Source: CAYFMP01 sp964344215 (GTDB lineage Bacteria; Pseudomonadota; Alphaproteobacteria; Rhodospirillales; Casp-alpha2). From it: DNA of 52,063 nucleotides. The position numbers were made by a program, and so were the translations under genes. Under the pieces are notes generated by a model. The model was not told where the DNA came from and searched no databases. It was given only the letters and a program-made list of their open reading frames with translations. The first letter of the stretch is position 1. Every line of letters begins with the position of its first letter. The stretch lies in contig CAYFMP010000021.1 in NCBI GenBank assembly GCA_964344215.1, positions 1 to 52,063 of the forward strand, written 5' to 3'. This document shows, in pieces, positions 36,344 through 44,429 of this stretch.

Positions 36344-37345
36344 ATGGAGATTTCGAATGTACCGAGACGAAAAATCTTGAAAAGGCACCTGTTCATAGTC
36401 GAGCAGCTTCTGGCCCTGACCGTCATCGTCGGCTTCGTGCTGGCTCTGGGCGGATGCCAAGCCAATCGAACGGCTCCACAGATATCACGCGGCGAGGGAC
36501 CGAAACTGGCACCGGTTGCGATACCCGGTTATGTGGTCGGCGAATCGTTCATTTTCGACGACGGACGGCGCGAGACAGTGCTTCGATCGAATGGAGGCCG
36601 AATCACCTGGCTACGAAACAGCGGCGCTAGGATCACCGGATTCAGTGATTTCACCATCCCAGCGCTTTCCTGGCAGACCCGAACGCGGCGAAGTACGATG
36701 ACGACCAATGCCCAGCCGGGAATGCTATGGCCTCTTGTCGTCGGCAATGATCGAAGTTTCGAGCTTCGCCAAGTGATCGAGCGGACAGATGGTCGGCCGT
36801 TTGACACCGGCGAGGTGCGCCGCGAGTTCGAGCAGAACTGGCGTTGTGTGGTCGAGGGTACCGCGACCCTCGAAGTCACGGCCGGCACGTTCGACACCTT
36901 CAGGGTATCGTGCTTCCGAACCCGACCGGGAACCGGCGAATGGCGTCAGACGCGGACATATTATTATGCGCCGACGGTTGGCCATTATGTCCGGCGCGAG
37001 GATTTCTGGGCCCGCCGGTCCGATTTTCTCACGGGCAGCGCTCCCGAGCGTATCGATCTGGTTTCGTACGGGTTCAACAGCACCGTTCTGCCCCGCCAAG
37101 ATCAAGTGAGCCTCAACCGAACGCTCCAGGATGTCTTGAACCGTAACCGCGACGGTGCCGGTTCCGTTTGGAAGAGCCCGAGTAGCGTCATGCAAGTTAC
37201 CTTGACGCCGCTTCGCACTTATCGGAACGCAGATGGTGAGGCTTGCCGGGAGTATCGGAGCGACTACCGTCTTCGCAAACGAATCCGAAGCAATTCACGA
37301 AGGGTCTGCCTCCAAGCCAACGGTCTTTGGCAGCGGGTGCGGTAA
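36344..37345 (+). CDS. Lipoprotein with surface-antigen-like domain shared with the anti-sigma factor
   Basis: A 333-residue predicted lipoprotein. A basic start and hydrophobic helix end in the lipobox LALGGC (Cys38). The rest is an extracytoplasmic domain that repeats, block by block, the C-terminal 300 residues of the gene at 37961: GPKLAPVAIPGYVVGESF, DGRRETV, MLWPLVVGN, RQTRTYYYAPTVGHYVRRED, FNSTVL, LTPLRTYRNADGEACREY and RVCLQANGLWQRV. The tail CREY...RVC...GLW resembles the C-terminus of rickettsial-type 17-kDa surface antigens. It lies just before an ECF sigma gene, so the three genes look like one regulatory unit. ATG 36344 gives the compact lipoprotein signal. It may sense or occupy the same ligand as the anti-sigma factor. 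Confidence 0.8.
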   Translation: MEISNVPRRKILKRHLFIVEQLLALTVIVGFVLALGGCQANRTAPQISRGEGPKLAPVAIPGYVVGESFIFDDGRRETVLRSNGGRITWLRNSGARITGFSDFTIPALSWQTRTRRSTMTTNAQPGMLWPLVVGNDRSFELRQVIERTDGRPFDTGEVRREFEQNWRCVVEGTATLEVTAGTFDTFRVSCFRTRPGTGEWRQTRTYYYAPTVGHYVRREDFWARRSDFLTGSAPERIDLVSYGFNSTVLPRQDQVSLNRTLQDVLNRNRDGAGSVWKSPSSVMQVTLTPLRTYRNADGEACREYRSDYRLRKRIRSNSRRVCLQANGLWQRVR

Positions 37346-37428
37346 AGAACGGAAAATCTCCATGGTGTTTCGGGAATAAAACATCCCCGCGTCGCGTTGT
37401 CTATCCAGAGTGGGTCGAAGGGAAGCTT

Positions 37429-37953
37429 TTGGACGATCGAATAGCACAGGAACTTATCGCCATGCTTCCCCGGCTACGACGCTTTGCCCGCGGCCTGACC
37501 GGGAGGGCCGATTCGGCTGATGATCTCGTCCAGACCGCATGCGTACGGGCGATCGACCGAATCGACCAGTGGAAGGACGGAACGAGGCTCGACAGCTGGA
37601 TGTATCGGATCGTTCAGAACGCCCATATTGACGAACACCGGGCCGAAAAGTCCCGGCGCGCGGACCACAATGGGGCAGCTTTGCATGCCTATGAATTCGT
37701 CGACGGAGAAAACGCGATTGAGGCGCGTCTGACCCTGCGCCAAGTCCGCCGTCATGTGGGCGATCTTCCCGAAGAGCAACGTTCGGTCCTTCTTTTGGTC
37801 TGTGTAGAGGGCTTTTCCTACAAGGAAACGGCCGAAATCCTGAATGTCCCGACCGGGACAGTCATGAGTCGGTTGGCCCGCGCTCGGCGGAAACTCGGCG
37901 AGAGTTTCGAACACGCCGAACTGATGGAAGACAATCATCGAGGATTGAATTGA
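37429..37953 (+). CDS. ECF-type sigma factor
   Basis: A 174-residue sigma-70-family factor with region 2 (ELIAMLPRLRRFARGLTGRA, DLVQTACVRAI, LDSWMYRIVQNAHID) and region 4 (LPEEQRSVLLLVCVEGFSYK, ETAEILNVPTGTVMSRLARA). It lacks regions 1 and 3, as expected for an ECF factor. The start is TTG at 37429 with GAAGGGA six bases upstream; the frame open further upstream overlaps the lipoprotein gene and is not protein-like. The anti-sigma gene starts 8 bases after the stop, the standard sigma/anti-sigma arrangement. Its promoters in the cluster are not recognisable by eye. Confidence 0.88.
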   Translation: MDDRIAQELIAMLPRLRRFARGLTGRADSADDLVQTACVRAIDRIDQWKDGTRLDSWMYRIVQNAHIDEHRAEKSRRADHNGAALHAYEFVDGENAIEARLTLRQVRRHVGDLPEEQRSVLLLVCVEGFSYKETAEILNVPTGTVMSRLARARRKLGESFEHAELMEDNHRGLN

Positions 37954-37960
37954 GGGCATC

Positions 37961-39169
37961 ATGGTGAAGTTGGACGATACCGTACTCCTAGCCTACGTCG
38001 ATGGCGAACTGGATACCGACGAGGTTCAGGAGATCGAGGCAGCGTTGGCAGCCGATGAGGAAGCCAGACGCACCGTCGAACTGTTTCGCAAGAGCTCGGC
38101 ACTGGTTCGAACGGCCTTCGATGAGTCGGTCGGCGAACCCGTTCCCGAGCGCTTGAGAGCGCCTCTGTTGGACCCCAGCCCAGCGAGCCGTCTGCCGAAA
38201 GCGTCCTTCGGGGCGCGCAGGCAAGGGATCGACTGGCAGCCATTTCTTGCCATAGCGGCATCCGTCGCCCTGCTTGCGGTCGGGTTCGCCGGCGGAACCT
38301 ATTTCACGCAGATGCGTGGAGAATGGAACGACCGAGTGGTGCGGTCAAACGTTGCGGATGGTCCGAAATTGGCTCCGGCGGCATTACCTCGCTATACGGT
38401 CGGCGAAGCGTTCAGTTTTAGTGACGGTCGACGTGAGACCGTGTATGGGGTTGAAGGAGAATCGGTCACTTGGCGGACCAACACGGGAAGCACCACAACC
38501 CGCTACCATAACTTCCTGATTCCGCCGCTGGCCTGGGAAACGCCGAGGCGTCGAAGTGATGCCGTGACCGACGCGTCGCCCCACCTGTTATGGCCGCTCA
38601 AGGTCGGCAAGAACGAAGGCTTCGAGTTTCGGCACGCGGTCGAGAGCAAGGCTGGTCGTTCGCGGTGGGAGTGGGCGCGGTCCTGGCAATGTTCGGTCGA
38701 CCAGACTGAACTCGTTAAAGTTATCGCAGGAACCTTCGAAACCTACCGTATACAGTGTAATCGCTACGGCTTGGAAAATGGTGAATGGCGTCAAACCCGA
38801 ACGTATTATTACGCTCCGACCGTGGGTCACTACGTTCTTCGCGAGGACCGCTACCCCAGCCGACCGTCGCACCGTATTGAGCTGGTTTCCGCCGGGTTCA
38901 ACAGCACCGCGCTGGCGCGGGTCGATCAACTGTCGCTGAACGCGGTATTACAGGAAACCCTGAATCAGAAGGGCGACGGCGATCAGACGGTTTGGCGGTC
39001 GGGTAACGGAAGAATCAAAGTTACCCTAACTCCTGTTCGTACATATCGGAGCCCAACCGGCATCACCTGTCGGGAATACACCAGCTTCTACGACCTCGGC
39101 GACAAAGTTCGAACCAACTCGCGTCGGGTTTGCCCTGATGCCGATGGCGTCTGGCGACGTATCGATTGA
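37961..39169 (+). CDS. Membrane anti-sigma factor fused to surface-antigen-like domain
   Basis: A 402-residue protein. The first 90 residues are an anti-sigma domain (DDTVLLAYVDGELDTDEVQE, then helices to about 60) without the zinc-binding His/Cys of ZAS-type factors. One membrane helix, WQPFLAIAASVALLAVGF, is at residues 92-109. The remaining 290 residues are outside the membrane and homologous throughout to the lipoprotein at 36344. This is an unusual sensor output: the periplasmic domain itself duplicates a neighbouring lipoprotein. Signal sensing by ligand binding or by pairing with the lipoprotein, releasing the sigma factor, is a reasonable inference. The anti-sigma role is supported by position and the N-terminal fold. 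Confidence 0.82.
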   Translation: MVKLDDTVLLAYVDGELDTDEVQEIEAALAADEEARRTVELFRKSSALVRTAFDESVGEPVPERLRAPLLDPSPASRLPKASFGARRQGIDWQPFLAIAASVALLAVGFAGGTYFTQMRGEWNDRVVRSNVADGPKLAPAALPRYTVGEAFSFSDGRRETVYGVEGESVTWRTNTGSTTTRYHNFLIPPLAWETPRRRSDAVTDASPHLLWPLKVGKNEGFEFRHAVESKAGRSRWEWARSWQCSVDQTELVKVIAGTFETYRIQCNRYGLENGEWRQTRTYYYAPTVGHYVLREDRYPSRPSHRIELVSAGFNSTALARVDQLSLNAVLQETLNQKGDGDQTVWRSGNGRIKVTLTPVRTYRSPTGITCREYTSFYDLGDKVRTNSRRVCPDADGVWRRID

Positions 39170-39253
39170 TCGGCTCGATGGAGATTCGAATGTCTAAAGA
39201 TCAGTCGGAAAATCACAGCTCAATGTTAGAACAATTGGAAGAGAGAGGATGAT

Positions 39254-39772
39254 ATGAACGCGATGACTCAACAACAGGAGTTCGAGGATACCGTGGTTGA
39301 TAAACGGCGTCGTACGGCGCTCGCCAAGCTTGGTTTGAGCGTGGCGGTGGTTTATGCCGCTCCAGTGTTTCTAACTCTGAGCGATGCCCGGGCCCAAAGC
39401 GGTTCGGGAGGCGATTCCGGACCAGGCGGCGGCTCCGGCGCTGGCGCGGGCGGCGACTCGTCAAGCGGTGGCTCGGGTTCCGATGACGAGGAGTCCGCCG
39501 ATTCAGGGGATTCCGGTGCATCGGGTGCCTCCGGTGGTTCTCCAGGCAGTGACGATATCGGTGGCGATGATTCGGGTACGGCCGCCGCCGGCGGAATCGC
39601 GACTGGTGGTGGCGGACTCGCCGGAGGTGGTAATGTCGGTGGTGCCGGTGGCGCTGGTGGTGCCGGTGGCGTCGGCGGCGTCGGTGGCGCTGGTGGTGCC
39701 GGTGGTGCCGGTGGCGTCGGTGGTGCCGGGGGCGATGCCGGCGTACCCGGAGGCATAGTCGGCGGCGTCTAG
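39254..39772 (+). CDS. Exported glycine-rich low-complexity protein
   Basis: A 172-residue protein. A double-basic N-region (DKRRRTALAKLGLSVAVVYA) and hydrophobic core end in DARA-QS, a Sec or Tat export signal cut near residue 47. The mature part is Gly/Ser/Asp-rich, then almost pure Gly-Gly-Ala/Val repeats (GGAGGAGGVGGVGGAGGAGG), like a silk or collagen-like surface polypeptide. It contains no Cys and no aromatic residues after the signal, so it is probably extended or disordered. It lies between the anti-sigma gene and an HPr-kinase-like/PqqD-like pair, making it a candidate substrate of those two proteins or a structural product of the sigma regulon. Confidence 0.75.
   Translation: MNAMTQQQEFEDTVVDKRRRTALAKLGLSVAVVYAAPVFLTLSDARAQSGSGGDSGPGGGSGAGAGGDSSSGGSGSDDEESADSGDSGASGASGGSPGSDDIGGDDSGTAAAGGIATGGGGLAGGGNVGGAGGAGGAGGVGGVGGAGGAGGAGGVGGAGGDAGVPGGIVGGV
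39600..39760 (+). repeat. Degenerate 9-bp tandem repeats (GGTGGTGCC type)
   Basis: Tandem GGTGGTGCC, GGTGGCGTC and GGCGGCGTC units encode the Gly-Gly-Ala/Val tail of the glycine-rich protein. Such tracts expand and contract easily. Confidence 0.75.
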
Positions 39773-39881
39773 AAGTCACGTGTTTCAGGGCCTGCGAGCC
39801 ATCATTTCTTCCGGCGACCGGGGCGGTTTTCCACCGCCCCGGTTTGTCGTACGATCCGTCGGTTCAAGGGGAGGTGCGAAC

Positions 39882-40721
39882 ATGCTGCTCGCCTTCGAGG
39901 GATTGAAAGGACCGGTCGAACTTGTCGGCTGCGACGGGCTGGCGGAGGACATCGCTCGGGTGACGGGTGATTGGCCGTTCCGCGAAATCGCCGACTCGAC
40001 CGAGGAACCGGTGATCACCATCGAACTGGCCGGCGTCAAGTACTTCAGGGATTCTCCGTGGCTCAAGAAGGCCGCTGTCTTCAGGGATCCGGTTAATGCT
40101 GTTTGCGATTTCCTGGTCGATCTGGTCAAGGCCTACATCGCCGATCAACCGGGCATGCTGTGTTTGCATTGCGCGGCGGTCGAGTTCGGCGACGGACTGG
40201 TCGTGTTCGCCAACACCTACAATACGGGCAAGACCCTGCTCGTCGTCGAACTGGCGGCGGCCGGCATGCGGGTTTTTGCCGACGACGTCATGCCGCTGCG
40301 CGCCGCCGACAACCACGGCATCGGGCTCTGCCTCATGCCGAGATTGCGCCGCCCGCTCCCCGACGACGCCAGCCAACGTTTCAATGCCTTTCTCGGCCCG
40401 CGTCGGGGCGCGACCAGCAAGAGGTTCCTGTATGTCAATCTGCGCCCTGGCGAAATCGCGCCGTTCGGCGTTTCGGCCCCGATCCGTGGCGTCGTGGTGT
40501 TGGACCGCAACGATGAAAGGAAGCCGGGCATGAAGCCGTTGCGCGAAAGCGATACGCTGCGCGCACTGGTGCCGCGCAATTTCGCGCGCGACGAACCGGC
40601 CCTGGAAATCTTCGACCGGTTGCACAACGTGGTTGGGGCGGCCAAGCGCTATCGCCTCACCTACGGGACCTCCGAACAGGCCGTTACGCTGCTGGTGGAT
40701 GCCTTCGGAGGTCGTCCATGA
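39882..40721 (+). CDS. HPr-kinase-like ATP-binding protein
   Basis: A 279-residue protein resembling the HprK/PqqD-associated ATPases found beside modified-peptide genes. The core LCLHCAAVEFGDGLVVFANT is followed by YNTGKTLLVVELAAAGMRVF and ADDVMPL. The P-loop is unusual: ANTYNTGKT replaces the normal GxSGxGKS, and the downstream Asp pair in FADDV is kept. The N-terminus (from ATG 39882, AAGGGGAGG six bases upstream) and the C-terminus have no other motif. The next gene, a PqqD-like protein, overlaps it by four bases, so the two are coupled. Kinase or regulatory activity is uncertain because of the P-loop. Confidence 0.75.
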   Translation: MLLAFEGLKGPVELVGCDGLAEDIARVTGDWPFREIADSTEEPVITIELAGVKYFRDSPWLKKAAVFRDPVNAVCDFLVDLVKAYIADQPGMLCLHCAAVEFGDGLVVFANTYNTGKTLLVVELAAAGMRVFADDVMPLRAADNHGIGLCLMPRLRRPLPDDASQRFNAFLGPRRGATSKRFLYVNLRPGEIAPFGVSAPIRGVVVLDRNDERKPGMKPLRESDTLRALVPRNFARDEPALEIFDRLHNVVGAAKRYRLTYGTSEQAVTLLVDAFGGRP

Positions 40722-41011
40722 ACGAACCGACTTACCGGCAAAACCCGGAAGTCGTCGCTCGGTCCGTCGACGACTCGGTTTTTCTCATCAACGACCGAAC
40801 CGGCACCGTCTATCACCTCAATCGACTCGGCGCCGCCCTGTGGCGCCTGCTGGCCGACCCGACGCCATTGCCCGCCGCCATCGCCATTGTCCGTGACGCT
40901 TTCCCCGACCAGGACCCAACCCGGGTCGAGCGCGATATCTCCCGTCTGGTCGCCAGCCTGATGAAGCGCCAGCTTATCGAAAGCGATCCACCTCCTGGCA
41001 ATGCTACTTGA
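40718..41011 (+). CDS. PqqD-family peptide-binding protein
   Basis: A 97-residue PqqD-like protein. The family's winged-helix fold is shown by VVARSVDDSVFLINDRTGTV (residues 12-31), YHLNRLGAALWRLLADPTPL and the closing VERDISRLVASLMKRQLIES. Such domains bind leader peptides of ribosomally made, post-translationally modified peptides. The gene overlaps the HPr-kinase-like gene by four bases. No radical-SAM, cyclase or B-type leader peptidase gene was found in the window, so the modifying enzyme, if any, is elsewhere or this pair works on a surface protein. Confidence 0.82.
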   Translation: MNEPTYRQNPEVVARSVDDSVFLINDRTGTVYHLNRLGAALWRLLADPTPLPAAIAIVRDAFPDQDPTRVERDISRLVASLMKRQLIESDPPPGNAT

Positions 41012-41093
41012 ACGATCGCAGGCGTTGCCGAGAGCGCTGACAGACTTACCGTATTTGGCTATGGTTCCGGGACCAATAAATGGGAGGGGAACA

Positions 41094-42095
41094 ATGGGGC
41101 TGAAAACGCCTTATCTCATGTTTCTAGGCGACGCCGTCGATCAACTGGCCGCGAAGACGGCCCAGGGCGTGGTCGATTGGCGCCCGGATATCTGTCTCGG
41201 ACAGTTCAAGCTGAACGGCTGCAAGGCGGACTTGGGCATTCCCGATATGACGCTTCGCGAGGCCGCCTCGGCTGGCGCCAAGACCCTGATCGTCGGCGTC
41301 GCCAACCGCGGCGGCGTGATTTCCGATGCGTGGGTGGAAAGCATCGTCGAAGCCATAGAGCTAGGCTTCGACGTGGCCAGCGGGCTTCACAACAAGATCG
41401 CCGAGGTTCCCGATATCGCGACCGTTGCCGAGGCGCGGGGCGCCGCCTTGACGGATGTCCGCCATCCGACCAGGACCTTTGCGGTCGCCAACGGCGTCAA
41501 GCGAACGGGCAAGCGCTTGCTGCCCGTCGGAACCGATTGCTCCGTCGGCAAGATGTACACGGCGCTCGCCCTGGAGCGCGAAATGAAGGCTCGCGGCCTG
41601 AAGGCGACGTTCCGGGCGACCGGTCAAACGGGTATCTTCATCGCCGGTGACGGCGTATCGGTCGATGCGGTTGTCGCCGATTTCATATCGGGCGCGACGG
41701 AGTGGCTGACCCCGGACAACGATCCCGATCACTGGGATCTGATCGAGGGCCAGGGCTCGTTGTTCCATGCCTCCTACGCGGGCGTCAGTTTGGGCCTACT
41801 GCATGGCGCCCAGCCGGATGCCCTGGTTCTTTGCCACGAACCGACCCGCGATCACATGCGCGGGCTGCCGAACGTGCCGCTACCCGATATCGGCGATTGC
41901 ATCCGGGCCAACGAGGAAGCGGCGCGACTGACCAACCCCGATTGCATCTGCATCGGCATCGCCGTCAACACCAAGCACATGTCCGACAGCGAGGGCCGGC
42001 GGTTTCTCGAGGAAACCGAGGACAATTATGGACTGCCGACCGTCGATCCCATGATCACCGGCGTTGGGCGGCTGGTCGACGAGTTGCCTGGATGA
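41094..42095 (+). CDS. dgcN: DgcN-like (DUF1611) P-loop protein
   Basis: A 333-residue DUF1611 protein, homologous to DgcN, which N-acetylates D-glutamate in a D-amino-acid catabolic route. The P-loop is LPVGTDCSVGKMYTALALER (near residues 142-161), the fold continues with ATGQTGIFIAGDGVSVDAVV and the family signature LVLCHEPTRDHMRGLP follows. ATG 41094 has GGGAGGGG eight bases upstream; an open frame extends back to 41001 but is not protein-like. The DgcA gene overlaps the stop by four bases. Pairing with DgcA fixes the pathway better than either protein alone. Confidence 0.85.
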   Translation: MGLKTPYLMFLGDAVDQLAAKTAQGVVDWRPDICLGQFKLNGCKADLGIPDMTLREAASAGAKTLIVGVANRGGVISDAWVESIVEAIELGFDVASGLHNKIAEVPDIATVAEARGAALTDVRHPTRTFAVANGVKRTGKRLLPVGTDCSVGKMYTALALEREMKARGLKATFRATGQTGIFIAGDGVSVDAVVADFISGATEWLTPDNDPDHWDLIEGQGSLFHASYAGVSLGLLHGAQPDALVLCHEPTRDHMRGLPNVPLPDIGDCIRANEEAARLTNPDCICIGIAVNTKHMSDSEGRRFLEETEDNYGLPTVDPMITGVGRLVDELPG

Positions 42096-43075
42096 CCCGC
42101 CGACTCACCGTTGCTGAGGAGAGTTGGACATTCGATCGGCCATTTGCCATCTCCCGGGGAAGCCGGACCGAGGCGCATGTCGTGGTCGCGGAAATACGCG
42201 ACGGTGATCACAGGGGCCGCGGCGAATGCGTTCCCTATCCGCGTTACGGCGAGACCGTCGGGGGCGTTGCAGACCTGATTCGCTCCCTCGAAAACGATAT
42301 TGCCGGCGGCATCAGTCGGGCCGAACTGGCAACTGTTCTGCCGGCCGGCGCAGCCCGCAATGCGCTCGATTGCGCGTTGTGGGACCTGGAGGCCAAGCAG
42401 GTTGGGAAACGGGTATGGGAGATGGTTGGTCTACGACCGCCAAAACCTGCTGTCACCGCCGAGACCATCGCCCTCGGCGCCGTTGACGATATGAGACAGC
42501 AGGCGGAACGTCTCCACGACTCACAACTTCTCAAAGTCAAGCTCGACGCCGCCGACGTGACGGCGCGCTTGCAGGCGGTGCGACAGGGTGCGCCCGATGC
42601 CCGATTGATCATCGATCCCAACGAAGCGTGGGACGTCGCGCTGCTGGCCGAAATACTGCCTGAACTGGCCCGGCTCGGTGTCGAACTGGTCGAACAACCG
42701 GTGCCGGCCGGTGACGACGAGGGCCTGGCGGACATCGATCCGCCGATACCCCTTTGCGCCGACGAGGCCTGCCATACTCGATCCGATCTGGATCGTCTAC
42801 GGGGCCGTTATCAGACGGTCAACATCAAGCTCGACAAGGCCGGCGGACTGAGCACGGCCCTCGATCTGGCAAGAGCGGCCGACGCCGCCGGGTTCGGGAT
42901 CATGGTCGGGTGCATGGTCGGGACCTCGTTGGCGATGGCGCCGGCGACGCTGTTGAGTTCGTTCGCCGAGTTCGTCGATCTGGATGGCCCGCTGTTTCTG
43001 AAGGAGGACCGCGTGCCTGGCCTGGTTTACGCCGGCGGTCGTGTGCATCCTCCCGAGCCCGAGCTATGGGGATAG
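42092..43075 (+). CDS. dgcA: DgcA-like enolase-superfamily racemase
   Basis: A 327-residue member of the muconate-lactonizing subgroup of the enolase superfamily. The acid/base Lys pair is in LLKVKLDAADV, the metal ligands are in RLIIDPNEAW (Asp), GVELVEQPV (Glu) and CADEACHT (Asp), and VNIKLDKAGG supplies the second Lys. Dipeptide epimerases and N-acetyl-D-glutamate racemase DgcA share this set. The adjacent DgcN points to the racemase. The start overlaps the dgcN stop (ATGA), and the dehydratase gene follows within 4 bases. Confidence 0.87.
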   Translation: MTRRLTVAEESWTFDRPFAISRGSRTEAHVVVAEIRDGDHRGRGECVPYPRYGETVGGVADLIRSLENDIAGGISRAELATVLPAGAARNALDCALWDLEAKQVGKRVWEMVGLRPPKPAVTAETIALGAVDDMRQQAERLHDSQLLKVKLDAADVTARLQAVRQGAPDARLIIDPNEAWDVALLAEILPELARLGVELVEQPVPAGDDEGLADIDPPIPLCADEACHTRSDLDRLRGRYQTVNIKLDKAGGLSTALDLARAADAAGFGIMVGCMVGTSLAMAPATLLSSFAEFVDLDGPLFLKEDRVPGLVYAGGRVHPPEPELWG

Positions 43076-43079
43076 AGAC

Positions 43080-43927
43080 GTGCAGGATATCGAACATCTG
43101 CAACGGTGGATCGGCCGTACTGAGGAAGTTTCGGAACGGGTGGCGCCGGAACCGCTGGTCGGACTGTCCGCCACCCTGGACCGCGACGACCCGTTGCCTG
43201 TCGACGGCGATCCGGTGCCGCCCGGCGGCCATTGGTTATATTTCCTGGCCCGTGTGCGGCAATCGGAACTGGGGTTCGACGGTCACCCGCACCGTGGCGC
43301 GTTTCTGCCGCCGGTCGAGTTGCCACGTCGCATGTGGGCTGGCGGCCGCATCGAATTCAGAGCCCCGCTTCGGGTCGGCGAGAAGGCCAAGCGAATCTCG
43401 ACGATCGCCGACGTAAAACGCAAGGAAGGGCGGACGGGCGAGTTGATGTTCGTGGTCGTCCGCCATGAAATCTCCGGCGCCAACGGTCTCTCCATCGTCG
43501 AGGAGCAAGACATCGTCTACCGCGGCATGGAAGAAGCCGCCGTCGCGCCCTCCCGACCGCCGCCGGGAGCGGCGGTCTGGCGACGGACGATCACGCCCGG
43601 TCCGGCGTTGCTGTTCAGGTATTCGGCGCTGATCTTCAACGCCCATCGCNNNNNNNNNNCCACCCGTTTACCACGGAGGAGGAGGGCTATCCCGGCTTGA
43701 TCGTGCACGGACCGCTGATCGCAACTTTGTTGATGGACCTGTGCCGCCGCCAGGCTCCCGGTGCGACACTATGCCGTTTCGACTACCGCTCGGTGGCGCC
43801 GTTGTTCGATACCGCGCCGTTCGCCGTCGAGGGCGAGCCGGACGGCGATTGCCGATCCGCCAAGGTTTGGGCCCTGGATCCCGACAACGGCCTCGCGATG
43901 ACGGCGGAGGCCGGCTTTGGCGACTGA
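43080..43927 (+). CDS. Hot-dog-fold acyl-CoA dehydratase (MaoC/FAS1-like), split by an assembly gap
   Basis: A protein of about 280 residues of the FAS1-like/MaoC dehydratase type. The N-terminal hot-dog half (WIGRTEEVSERVAPEPLVGL, then LPPVELPRRMWAGGRIEFRA and EQDIVYRG) precedes the gap. After the gap, HPFTTEEEGYPGLIVHGPLI is the conserved hydratase loop, followed by FDYRSVAPLFDTAPFAVEG. The gap at 43650-43659 probably hides the few residues of the catalytic IHYD-type segment. The start is GTG at 43080, 4 bases after the dgcA stop. It probably hydrates an unsaturated acyl-CoA; its link to dgcNA is by position only. Confidence 0.82.
43650..43659. other. Assembly gap of ten Ns
   Basis: A fixed-length N run inside the acyl-CoA dehydratase gene, at the catalytic loop. 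Confidence 0.99.
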
Positions 43928-44411
43928 CCCCGCAATGTTCGACGTCATCCTCGTTCTCGGTGCGCCGGTCGAGACCGATGGTTCGCCATCTCCTGCTCTT
44001 GTTCGCCGGGTCGCGCATGCGGTCGAGGTGTATCGCCGAGGCGCGGCACCCGTCGTCCTCATGGTCGGCGGCTTGACCGCTCATCCCGCCGTTACCGAGG
44101 CCCGCTGCATGGCCGACCTGGCGGTCTCGGCCGGCGTGCCCGAAACGGCCGTCGTTCTTGAGGAACGGTCGACCCGGACCTGTGAGAATGCAGCCGAATG
44201 CCGGAACATCCTGAGCGAACGGAGTTGGTCGCGGGGACTATTGATCACCGATGACTATCACATGCCGCGCGCCCTATATGCGTTTCGCGCCTACGGTATG
44301 GAAGTGGAAGCCAGCACCGTCAGAACACCTGTCAACATGGGGACGCTCTTCGCCAGATTCGTGCGCGAACCGGTGGCCCGGGCCCGTTATCGGCAGCTAC
44401 TCAGTTGGTGA
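43917..44411 (+). CDS. YdcF-like (DUF218) protein
   Basis: A 164-residue Rossmann-like protein of the DUF218 family, whose E. coli member YdcF binds S-adenosylmethionine and is linked to envelope biosynthesis. The core VILVLGAPVETDGSPSPALV, the GGLTAHPAVTEARCMAD loop and LEERSTRTCENAAECR, followed by LLITDDYHMPRAL, match the family motifs. It starts at TTG 43917, overlapping the dehydratase stop, or at ATG 43935. There is no membrane helix, unlike many family members. The function is not established. Confidence 0.78.
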   Translation: MATDPAMFDVILVLGAPVETDGSPSPALVRRVAHAVEVYRRGAAPVVLMVGGLTAHPAVTEARCMADLAVSAGVPETAVVLEERSTRTCENAAECRNILSERSWSRGLLITDDYHMPRALYAFRAYGMEVEASTVRTPVNMGTLFARFVREPVARARYRQLLSW

Positions 44412-44429
44412 GGGAATCGAGACTCCCGG

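Noticed and set aside
39600..39760. Tandem repeats as a CRISPR array
   Set aside because: The units are 9 bp, without spacers, and encode the Gly-rich tail in frame.
39254..41011. A classical lasso-peptide cluster
   Set aside because: No leader peptidase (B protein) or asparagine-synthase-like cyclase (C protein) was found, and the Gly-rich protein carries an export signal.
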